Notes under the pieces: generated by a model
The model's database searches: none
What the model saw: only the letters and a program-made list of their open reading frames with translations
What the model was told of the DNA's origin: nothing
Program-made: the position numbers and the translations under genes
Shown: positions 38,514-46,358 of the stretch, in pieces
Layout: every line of letters starts with the position of its first letter
How positions within the stretch are numbered: position 1 is the first letter of the stretch
From: an uncultured Acidobacteriota bacterium
Lineage (GTDB): Bacteria; Acidobacteriota; Blastocatellia; RBC074
Assembly (NCBI GenBank): GCA_903862855.1
Contig: CAIOZW010000042.1
Span: 1 to 46,358, forward strand
Direction of reading: 5' to 3'
Length of the DNA: 46,358 nucleotides

Positions 38514-40397
38514 CTACTCCCTGATCGATCCGAGCCATAGTTGAAGAATCAATAGGTTCCAAAGCTGAAAAGCGTAATCTCGTCTGCCTCTCAAGTGATC
38601 ATTGACGTACCTCTCGATTACGCTTCGCCTGAAAAGCTGGGTTGATGAATCGAGCAATACACCTTCGAGCAGGCTTCTGAGCGGCCCGCGAAACCATTCA
38701 CCAACGGGAACACCAAATCCCATTTTGGCACGGGATAGGTTCTCAACTGGCAGAAGATTGGCAAATGCCTTTTTTAACAGATATTTCGGTCGTCCATTTT
38801 TCATTCGCATCGTGGCTGGCAATTCTGCTGCAAATTCCACTATGTGATGATCAAGAAATGGTGAACGCGCTTCAAGACCACTGGCCATTGTCGCAATGTC
38901 GACTTTGACAAGTAGGTCTTCTGGAAGATAGCTGAGCAGGTCGACGGTCATTGCCGTTTCGACAGGGTGCAGGCTCTGGTAACGCGAGACAAGTTGACCT
39001 AGATAATCGTTCGGTACGGCTGAGAGACTGTCATCGCATAGTTCCTGCCGCTGTTCTCTTGTAAAGTAGCTCAACCATTGTGGATAACGATCGGCCATCC
39101 TTCGAGATGACTGGTGTAGAAATCTCTGAAGTCTTCCAAGTTGTGGATGACGATCGTCCGAGTCTGAAAAAGAGTCGTGGATAAGATTTCCAATCTGATT
39201 GGAGACCCAAGGCCATCCCGGGAGCTGATAAAGACTTTCAGTAAGGAGATTGGCAAGATACCGTTCATATCCGGCAAAGCATTCGTCACCACCATCGCCA
39301 GTCAGGGCTACGGATACCTGCTCTTTGGTCATTGTTGCCAGATACCAGGTTGGAATAATCGAGACATCGGCATAGGGCTCACCAACATGACGAATCATCT
39401 TTGGTATGATCTGGAGTGCATCAGGCTCAACAATCAACTCCTGATGATCAGTCTGCCATTTATCTGCTACACGACGGGCGTGCTCCAGCTCATTAAACCT
39501 GTAATCATTGAATCCTATTGAGAATGTTTTGATTGGTCGAGTCGACTGGCTGGCCATCAAACCGACTATTATACTCGAGTCGATCCCACCAGAGAGAAAG
39601 GCCCCGACTGGAACGTCGCTGACCATCCTGATCCGCACTGCCTCTGCCAATTTAGTTTGAAGCTGCTCAATTGCAATCTCCTCGCTCAGCAATGATTTTG
39701 ATGGACTCGGAATCGTCCAGTATCTTTCAATCCGTGGTGGTCGCCCATCTTCCCATATTCCACGGTGTGCGGGGGAGAGCTTGAATACCTTCTCAAATAC
39801 TGACCCAGGCGATGGAATATATCCGTAGTTGAGATACAGATCGATCGCGGATCTGTCAATCCTCTTTTGGATATGCCTGCACTTGAGCAGGCCCTGCAAT
39901 TCCGAGGCAAAACTGATCGCACCATTATGCTCTGAATAATAGAGCGGCTTTTTACCCAGCCGATCACGTGCCAGTAGTAGACGTCTCTTCGGCGCGTCCC
40001 AGATCGCAAAGGCAAACATACCACGCAACTGGGTCGTACATTCAATTCCCCAGTGTTGGTAGGATCTGAGAATCACCTCCGTATCCGTGCGGGTGCGGAA
40101 GTGGTAACCAACCCCCTCAAGTGTCTGTCGAAGATCCTTAAAGTTATATATCTCACCATTGAATACGATGTGAAGTCCCACCTCTACTTCCGCAGACATC
40201 GGTTGCCGCCCTGAAGCAGTCAGATCAATAACTGCAAGTCGACGATGTCCGAGCGTTGCCTGCCGTTCCTGCCAGAGCCCTTCATCATCAGGACCACGAT
40301 GATTCTGAGCATTGGTCATCTCCCTGACCATCTCGAGCCGCTCCTCGCCACTGAGGAAGTCTTCATTGAATGACACAAAACCCGCAATTCCACACAT
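38514..40397 (-). CDS. asnB: Asparagine synthase (glutamine-hydrolysing)
   Basis: 627 aa; MCGIAGFVSF, NHRGPDDEGLW, HIVFNGEIYNF, VPVGAFLSGGIDSSIIVGLMA, ALTGDGGDECFAGYERY. Confidence 0.95.
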   Translation of the reverse strand: MCGIAGFVSFNEDFLSGEERLEMVREMTNAQNHRGPDDEGLWQERQATLGHRRLAVIDLTASGRQPMSAEVEVGLHIVFNGEIYNFKDLRQTLEGVGYHFRTRTDTEVILRSYQHWGIECTTQLRGMFAFAIWDAPKRRLLLARDRLGKKPLYYSEHNGAISFASELQGLLKCRHIQKRIDRSAIDLYLNYGYIPSPGSVFEKVFKLSPAHRGIWEDGRPPRIERYWTIPSPSKSLLSEEIAIEQLQTKLAEAVRIRMVSDVPVGAFLSGGIDSSIIVGLMASQSTRPIKTFSIGFNDYRFNELEHARRVADKWQTDHQELIVEPDALQIIPKMIRHVGEPYADVSIIPTWYLATMTKEQVSVALTGDGGDECFAGYERYLANLLTESLYQLPGWPWVSNQIGNLIHDSFSDSDDRHPQLGRLQRFLHQSSRRMADRYPQWLSYFTREQRQELCDDSLSAVPNDYLGQLVSRYQSLHPVETAMTVDLLSYLPEDLLVKVDIATMASGLEARSPFLDHHIVEFAAELPATMRMKNGRPKYLLKKAFANLLPVENLSRAKMGFGVPVGEWFRGPLRSLLEGVLLDSSTQLFRRSVIERYVNDHLRGRRDYAFQLWNLLILQLWLGSIRE

Positions 40398-40424
40398 CTC
40401 TCTTCCTCGATCCAGGCCACAGCC

Positions 40425-41072
40425 TTAACTATCTTGTCGGCAGTCTCCAAAGTAGATGTCGAGCAGCAGATCACTGACCGCACCAATCAGTCTCTGGATC
40501 TTCCAATGCGTGCGCCACCAGTCTCGACGCAGTTCCAGCTCGTCTTCGGGTGCATGAGTAAAATTGAGTTCAATGCCCCGCTGCTTGAAATCATCCCGCA
40601 TCAGTTGGCGTCCTCGTCTGTTCCCTTCTGGACTTGTCACGATAAGTATTGAATCCCATTTATGATCAAGACAGTACCGGGCTAAAAAGTCGACCAGCTC
40701 CACCGGACATTCATAAATCGCAAGGTGTAGTGAGTTGATCCTCTCTTCCGGTATTCCCCGGGTGATTAGATTGAGCCTCGCAAAGTCTGACGGATATAGT
40801 TCGTGCGATATCTGAGAACTGAGACAGACAACCTGTTCTGCGTACTCTTGCTGAAATAGATCCAAGACATAATCATCAGCCTTCGATCTTGTTCCAACTG
40901 ACAAATGAAAAATAGCATCAACACGATGCAGCTTATCTGAATCAGGAATCATCAAGTCAGGAAGGGCAAAGATGCATACTGCCATAAGCAGAGCTGCCCC
41001 AGTTATCAGGATCAAGGCTCTCTTTTGATAAGATATGACAGCCATCAGGTTAAAGCTCCTACTCCCATCCAC
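40425..41072 (-). CDS. YdcF/DUF218-like protein (divergent)
   Basis: 215 aa; single TM; ...ILIVTSPEGNRRGRQLMRDDFKQRGIELNFTHAPEDE. Confidence 0.65.
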   Translation of the reverse strand: MDGSRSFNLMAVISYQKRALILITGAALLMAVCIFALPDLMIPDSDKLHRVDAIFHLSVGTRSKADDYVLDLFQQEYAEQVVCLSSQISHELYPSDFARLNLITRGIPEERINSLHLAIYECPVELVDFLARYCLDHKWDSILIVTSPEGNRRGRQLMRDDFKQRGIELNFTHAPEDELELRRDWWRTHWKIQRLIGAVSDLLLDIYFGDCRQDS

Positions 41073-41703
41073 TTAACAGAGTGTTAACCCAAGCCAGAAT
41101 CTCACGTACGGTCATTCCAGCGTCATTGCGTCTTGTCCACCATCTCGTTGGTCTCCATTCCGGGTGTTGGGGCTCGACAGGAATAGATGTGAATCGCAAT
41201 TCCGGTGCAGCTTTTTCAAGTGTGAAGAGCGCGCGTCTCGAGTGGTAGGGTGAGGTGACGACAATGGCACTCTTCCAACCATTCTCGCGCATCATTGCTG
41301 TAAGGCGCTTCGCCTCCTCACGTGTGTTCCAGGTTTCACGAAGGACAATTACATCGTCGATCTTTACTCCCAATTCTACGACATAATTTCGTGCCCAGTC
41401 ACCAGTGTGAATGCCGGGGATGTACTGCACTCCGCTGACAACCATTCGTGGTGCGAATCCCTGAAGATACAGCTCAGCAGCTCGCTTTTCGCGCAGGCAG
41501 TATCTGTCCCCACCAAGAGCAATGATCAAGTCAGATTGAACTGCCGGCTCACTTCGAATCAGTGATCCGGCAATCACACTGAGTAACGGTGGCAAGCACA
41601 CTCGAATCGAGCTGATGGTCAATAATGCCACCAATACTCCAATAATCAGTCTGCTCGTGACAAGTTTCATTCGGTGACCATTGTTACCTGGTGCCTGATT
41701 CAT
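41059..41703 (-). CDS. YdcF/DUF218 family protein
   Basis: 214 aa; LIIALGGDRYCLREKRAAELYLQGFAPRMVVSG; ETWNTREEAKRLTAMM; AIVVTSPYHSRRALFTLEKA. Confidence 0.82.
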   Translation of the reverse strand: MNQAPGNNGHRMKLVTSRLIIGVLVALLTISSIRVCLPPLLSVIAGSLIRSEPAVQSDLIIALGGDRYCLREKRAAELYLQGFAPRMVVSGVQYIPGIHTGDWARNYVVELGVKIDDVIVLRETWNTREEAKRLTAMMRENGWKSAIVVTSPYHSRRALFTLEKAAPELRFTSIPVEPQHPEWRPTRWWTRRNDAGMTVREILAWVNTLLSGWE

Positions 41704-41915
41704 TGCCAGTCATCAACCATTCTCTTCGTCAATCTCTGCGTGAATGAGCTTTATCAACAATTTTTATATCAACAGCCGATGAATTGACTCTTGCCTCTTT
41801 GGTCGATAATGAAATATGCTTGGAACTTTCGAATGATTGTATAACGGGTTTGAACGTTCATGTTTTAAGAGATCCTGACTTACTGGTCAGATTCATCAAC
41901 AATTGCGAATGAGAG

Positions 41916-42935
41916 ATGGAACAGCTCAAGACGGCTAGTTACAAATCACAAATTTGTCGCCGAAAAAGCCCCCTCAATTTATCCCCTCAAGACAACTACC
42001 TTTTTCAGCAAGAGTATCTGCGTAACATTGGAGATTGTCTGATCGAGAGCCACGAAAAGTGCATAATCTTCGATTCCAACCTTTCAGTTTATACGGATGA
42101 GAAGATCTATCAGAAACAATTAACAAGTCTGATCAGCGGGAACATTGGGCGTCGTCTTGCGGCAAAAGGACTGGTACGGTATTTCATGGCCAGTCTTCGA
42201 TCTGTCACACTCATTGACACTGGATGTTGGGTGACCGATGAGTGGGCTCAGGGCTATTTTCACTGGATGACAGAATCCCTCAGCAAGATTGAACTGCTGC
42301 GATCCGTCTCTGAGTTGAATTCTATTCTTCTTCCATCATCACTACGTCATTATCACTTCATCGAGGAGAGTCTGAACCTACTCGCAATTCCTTACTTATA
42401 CCTCTCTGAAACCAGATTCACTGAATGTAAACATTTGACGACAGTGAGCCTTGATTTCCCTGCCGGAAATTTTAACTGCCATCTTCTGAAACGAGTGGCC
42501 AGAAGATTCAGGGAACGAGTAAAGGTGGATGTTAACAGGGGGCGACGAATCTGGATTTCACGATCAGAGGCCAGATATCGCACAATCATAAATGAACCTG
42601 CCTTGAAACCAATCCTCGACCGACATGGATTTGAGATTTTCCAGATGGAAAGATACTCTCTGGCTGATCAGATAGAACTCATGCAGCAATCATCGGTGAT
42701 CGCTGGTCTTCATGGAGCCGGCCTGACAAATATGCTTTTTCTGCCAACCAACAGTAGCGTGATCGAGATCCGCCGCCGCGACGACAATCATAGTAACTGT
42801 TACTTTTCGATGGCCTCAGCGCTTGACCTTGATTATTACTATCTACTTACAGATCCGATGAGTGATAACCTGCATAACGGAAATTGCTATCTTGACCTCC
42901 ATCAACTCGACAGACTTCTTACAACTTTGGGTTGA
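41916..42935 (+). CDS. Glycosyltransferase family 61 protein
   Basis: 339 aa; YFHWMTESLSKIELL; VIAGLHGAGLTNMLFLPTNSSVIEI. Confidence 0.85.
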   Translation: MEQLKTASYKSQICRRKSPLNLSPQDNYLFQQEYLRNIGDCLIESHEKCIIFDSNLSVYTDEKIYQKQLTSLISGNIGRRLAAKGLVRYFMASLRSVTLIDTGCWVTDEWAQGYFHWMTESLSKIELLRSVSELNSILLPSSLRHYHFIEESLNLLAIPYLYLSETRFTECKHLTTVSLDFPAGNFNCHLLKRVARRFRERVKVDVNRGRRIWISRSEARYRTIINEPALKPILDRHGFEIFQMERYSLADQIELMQQSSVIAGLHGAGLTNMLFLPTNSSVIEIRRRDDNHSNCYFSMASALDLDYYYLLTDPMSDNLHNGNCYLDLHQLDRLLTTLG

Positions 42936-42949
42936 AACAGTCGCTGTAT

Positions 42950-44272
42950 TCACCCTTCAGTGATCGATCTGTACCATTCAAGATAGTCTGAAAAATGACG
43001 ATTTCGATCATACTTGAGAACTGCCTTCTGACGCCCAGTGGCTCCCAACTTCAAACGCAATTGAGGATCATCCAGGAGCGTGGTTAACTTTTCAGCCATC
43101 ATCCGGCTATCTCCTCTTGCAACAAGAAATCCGGTTATTTGATCATCTACAACTTCAGGTATACCCCCAACAGCTGTCGCGACAACCGGGAGTTGACAGG
43201 CCATGGCCTCGGCTATCACAAGACCGAAGGCTTCAGCTCTTGCAGCATGGATATAAATATCTGCGACCTGATAGAATTTGGCGATTGCCTCAGCGCTCCT
43301 TTGATAACCATATCTTCTCAAAATTGCTGAGCCAATAACGGTCTCGGGGGCCTCCTCGCCAACGGCGATGAAATAGAGAGGTCTGGCCTGCTCACTACTA
43401 CCAACAATCCTGATTGATTGCTCAAGTGTCGAATAGTCTTTATACTGATTTGTTACGGCGCGATTAGCAATAAAAAGTACGACGAGTGCATCATCCGGGA
43501 TATTCATGAGACGACGGGTCTGAATCTTATCGACCGGCTTGAAAATATCCAGATCAACGCCACACGGAATGACTTTTGATTCAACCATTGCTCCACCAAG
43601 GACTGATTTACGAGCACGATCGATCAACCACTGGCTGACTGCGGCCACATGAAGTCGACTGTCAGCATAGATCTCCTTCTTTCTGATCAGATTGTATCCG
43701 GTACCATCCCTTTTCAGTGAAGGATAGGTGGTGAGATCTGGACATTCTCCACAGCCAGCCAGCCAGCGCTGACAATCAAATGAATATGCACAATGTCCAG
43801 TAAAAGCCCAATCATCATGGAGGGTGAGGACGACAGGGTACCTTTTTGTTATCCATCGCAATGATCGCAGATCAAAATAGTTTCCGTGAAGATTATGAAG
43901 GTGAACAATATCAGGTTGAAACGGAAGCCGGTCAAAGAGATGACTGATCCCCGGATAGTTATAGTCCTCATATCCAAGATGCCATTCAAGCCAGCGACGA
44001 GGCTCTCCAAGATTGGCTATCCAGCCTGATAGTCGTGCAAGGTTGGTCGAACCATGTGAATATTGTCGATTATGCTGCCCTCTCCAGAATCGTGGCCAGG
44101 TTACACGGTAATTATCATTATCAAAACTCAAGATCTTGGGAGCATCATCATGCCGCTGTCCAACTGCCAGTGCGGCTTCGTGTCCAGCCTCATTGGCCAT
44201 TTCAAAAAGCTCGAGGGCTACCTTCTCAGCCCCCCCTCCCCTGTCAGATGAACTGACATACAATATGCGCAT
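42950..44272 (-). CDS. Glycosyltransferase family 4
   Basis: Likely start MRILYVSSSDRGGGAEKVALELF; HLHNLHGNYFDLR; HAARAEAFGLVIAEAMACQLPVVATAVGGIPEVV. Confidence 0.9.
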   Translation of the reverse strand: MRILYVSSSDRGGGAEKVALELFEMANEAGHEAALAVGQRHDDAPKILSFDNDNYRVTWPRFWRGQHNRQYSHGSTNLARLSGWIANLGEPRRWLEWHLGYEDYNYPGISHLFDRLPFQPDIVHLHNLHGNYFDLRSLRWITKRYPVVLTLHDDWAFTGHCAYSFDCQRWLAGCGECPDLTTYPSLKRDGTGYNLIRKKEIYADSRLHVAAVSQWLIDRARKSVLGGAMVESKVIPCGVDLDIFKPVDKIQTRRLMNIPDDALVVLFIANRAVTNQYKDYSTLEQSIRIVGSSEQARPLYFIAVGEEAPETVIGSAILRRYGYQRSAEAIAKFYQVADIYIHAARAEAFGLVIAEAMACQLPVVATAVGGIPEVVDDQITGFLVARGDSRMMAEKLTTLLDDPQLRLKLGATGRQKAVLKYDRNRHFSDYLEWYRSITEG

Positions 44273-44339
44273 TTCAAGATTCTCTTCAGATTTATTTGAA
44301 GACCTCAAACAACGTTCTACGATACCACTCTAACTTTAT

Positions 44340-45053
44340 TTACTCTGGCAGATCCAGCCGGGTCGGATCCTTGATGAGCTCAATGTCTTCGGCCGTTAAA
44401 AGACGGATCGGTTTAGCAGGTACTCCGGCAATTAAATGCCCCTCTTCGTTATGACTTGACGTTATCACTGATCCAATCCCGACGATGCTATTTGAAGGAA
44501 TTGAGGATCCTGGCGCCATTCTTATCTCTGAACCGATATAACAGTTATTGCCAATTTGAACAGCCGCACCATTTCGACGATTATGTGTCCATATCGAGGA
44601 GTTTCGCCCACCAAGAACCGTTCTCGATCCAATCGAAACCTCATCGGTAAAGTCGATCCGGTGCTCTGCCGTTATCACCGAGCCGTACCCCAGTCTGAAC
44701 TCTGATACCGGCTCGGTATTGAATTGTGGTTCGATAATAGCATTGATTACATTGAACCGAAGTATCATCCCATAGTCCTCAACCGACACGACATGCCCAC
44801 CACGAATCAGATTCAATGTGCCGAAGACGACGCTCTTTCCAAGTCGAACATCTCCGCATCGCCAGAATACCGTACCATGGCCGATTCTTGTCCCTTCTCC
44901 AATTTGAAGATTCTGACAATCAAGAATCGCCAATCCAATTTGAACCCGACGTCCGATTTGATAACCAAATAGGTAACGGTATATCAAGATCTTCAACCAT
45001 CCCGGGAACACTGCCAAAAGTATGAGAAGTACAAGGCGGGATCTTCTACGCAT
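44340..45053 (-). CDS. Left-handed beta-helix (hexapeptide) acyltransferase
   Basis: 237 aa; IGEGTRIGHGTVF, IGSRTVLGGRNSSIWTHN, IGNNCYIGSEIRMAPGSSIPSNSIVGIGSVIT. Confidence 0.85.
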   Translation of the reverse strand: MRRRSRLVLLILLAVFPGWLKILIYRYLFGYQIGRRVQIGLAILDCQNLQIGEGTRIGHGTVFWRCGDVRLGKSVVFGTLNLIRGGHVVSVEDYGMILRFNVINAIIEPQFNTEPVSEFRLGYGSVITAEHRIDFTDEVSIGSRTVLGGRNSSIWTHNRRNGAAVQIGNNCYIGSEIRMAPGSSIPSNSIVGIGSVITSSHNEEGHLIAGVPAKPIRLLTAEDIELIKDPTRLDLPE

Positions 45054-45054
45054 C

Positions 45055-46167
45055 TTATCGCAACGACCTTTTACAATATTTCACTGCTGTCTCAAGTACG
45101 ATCTCGGTCAGACGCTCCGCGTAGACCTGCAATGAATACCGTTTACACACAGAATCTCTCCCCGCAATTCCTATTGCTATTCGCCTTTCGCGAGCATTCA
45201 ACAATAATTCCAGCGCTGAAAACCATTCGTCATCAGTCTCTGCTAATAACCCAGTCTGACCTGAATCGATGACATCTCTGGTCATTCCCACTGCAGAGGC
45301 AACGCAGGGCACACCAACTGCCTGATACTGTATAGCCTTGAATGCGCACTTGCCGATCGACCATTCATTTTCAATAATCGGATATAGACCTATGTCAAGA
45401 CCGGCAAAATCATCTACCTCACTCTTCAGATTCCACGGTCTATTCTCTACCATAACATTATCGATAGTTATCTCTTTACTAGCTCCGATCACTCTCAATT
45501 GATAGTCGTATCTCTTTCCCAACTCTGATAGCACGCTCGTTATCAGACGCAGATATTGCGATGTTGAATGAGAACCGATCCAGCCAACGATTGGTGTTTG
45601 ACGAGGTGGTCGTGCTGGATCAGGTCTGAATATGTCGGTATCTACTACCGTTGGGATAACGGAAACATTTGTGTTGAATTGTCTGGCATATGATTCAAGG
45701 TAATTATTGCCGGCAATAACAGCCTTACTGCAGGAGATGATGTGAGCAGTCTTTGAAGGTGGTTTGATCAGCTTAATCAGACTTCCATAGGTTGGACTTG
45801 CATATGGAACCCAGATAGCATCATCGAAATCGAAGATGATCGGAATTCTGAAGTGGTGAGAGAGAATCCATTCGATGATCGCCGGCCCGAGAGTCATGAT
45901 TTCACGTGAAATGAAAACTGCATCGAACTCCTCAGTTTTGAGAAAGATTGAAAACCGCTGAAAGATTGCCGACATCAACTTCATTATTTTGCGAGTCGAC
46001 AGACCGGGACGATAGATTTCACGAAAGAGATCAGATGAAATGAATGGTGAGACGACCCCGATAATACCAGCACTGGCGAGATGAGGCAGGTATTGTGAAA
46101 TGCGGTATCTCGTCGATGCAGACTCGATCGGATTTGGGGTAAGAATAAGGAGTCGAATCGTATTCAA
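45055..46167 (-). CDS. Glycosyltransferase (GT4-like)
   Basis: 370 aa; TPNPIESASTRYRISQYLPHL; PIVGWIGSHSTSQYL; KAIQYQAVGVPCVASAVGMTRDVI. Confidence 0.85.
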   Translation of the reverse strand: MNTIRLLILTPNPIESASTRYRISQYLPHLASAGIIGVVSPFISSDLFREIYRPGLSTRKIMKLMSAIFQRFSIFLKTEEFDAVFISREIMTLGPAIIEWILSHHFRIPIIFDFDDAIWVPYASPTYGSLIKLIKPPSKTAHIISCSKAVIAGNNYLESYARQFNTNVSVIPTVVDTDIFRPDPARPPRQTPIVGWIGSHSTSQYLRLITSVLSELGKRYDYQLRVIGASKEITIDNVMVENRPWNLKSEVDDFAGLDIGLYPIIENEWSIGKCAFKAIQYQAVGVPCVASAVGMTRDVIDSGQTGLLAETDDEWFSALELLLNARERRIAIGIAGRDSVCKRYSLQVYAERLTEIVLETAVKYCKRSLR

Positions 46168-46175
46168 AACTGAGT

Positions 46176-46358
46176 TTAACTTTGGTTGCGTATGGAAGAG
46201 GTCATGCCTGCGCGATAAGCACTAAACCCGACATTTTGCAATTTCCTCAATTTCCTGACCTCAAAACCGATTACCGAGAAAATAAGAAGCCAGGGCAGAA
46301 TCTGAGCTCTTTGGCGAAAGACGAGTCCGATATTGCCAAATGTAATACTGTAGAGAAG
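46176..46358 (-). CDS. C-terminal end of a membrane protein (O-antigen ligase/polymerase-like), truncated by window edge
   Basis: Minus frame is open from the window end: LLYSITFGNIGLVFRQRAQILPWLLIFSVIGFEVRKLRKL...QS*. Confidence 0.5.
   Translation of the reverse strand, partial: LLYSITFGNIGLVFRQRAQILPWLLIFSVIGFEVRKLRKLQNVGFSAYRAGMTSSIRNQS

Overview
This 46.4 kb window looks like a bacterial chromosome segment. Gene content suggests Acidobacteriota, but that is inference only. Main contents, left to right: (1) an NtrC-type sigma-54 activator (5' truncated) overlapping a CHASE2/PAS histidine kinase; (2) a roughly 800 bp stretch with no convincing protein, but with long complementary segments that nest as a large RNA fold, followed by a pseudoknot-like leader and two paralogous secreted proteins with poly-aspartate tails; (3) a Tat-signal Gfo/Idh/MocA oxidoreductase, a sulfatase and a YVTN/phosphoesterase protein; (4) an ABC solute-binding protein remnant, a Spy-like protein, an ECF sigma factor, and an XRE + ImmA/IrrE-like pair; (5) a one-polypeptide LptF-LptG permease; (6) ahcY, metK, smc (with two low-complexity head insertions), tRNA-Gln(CTG) and an FKBP; (7) a small membrane protein whose gene contains a perfect 21-bp inverted repeat; (8) a secreted precursor with a Cys-rich hydrophobic C-terminus (halocin C8-like layout) and a helical-repeat protein; (9) two tandem membrane SpoIIE/PP2C phosphatases, the first apparently active-site-degenerate; (10) a surface polysaccharide locus that runs off the right edge. 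The strongest candidate for something undescribed is the structured non-coding region at about 3361-4077 together with the leader at 4108-4169. All pairings were found by eye. No folding, covariance or homology search was run.
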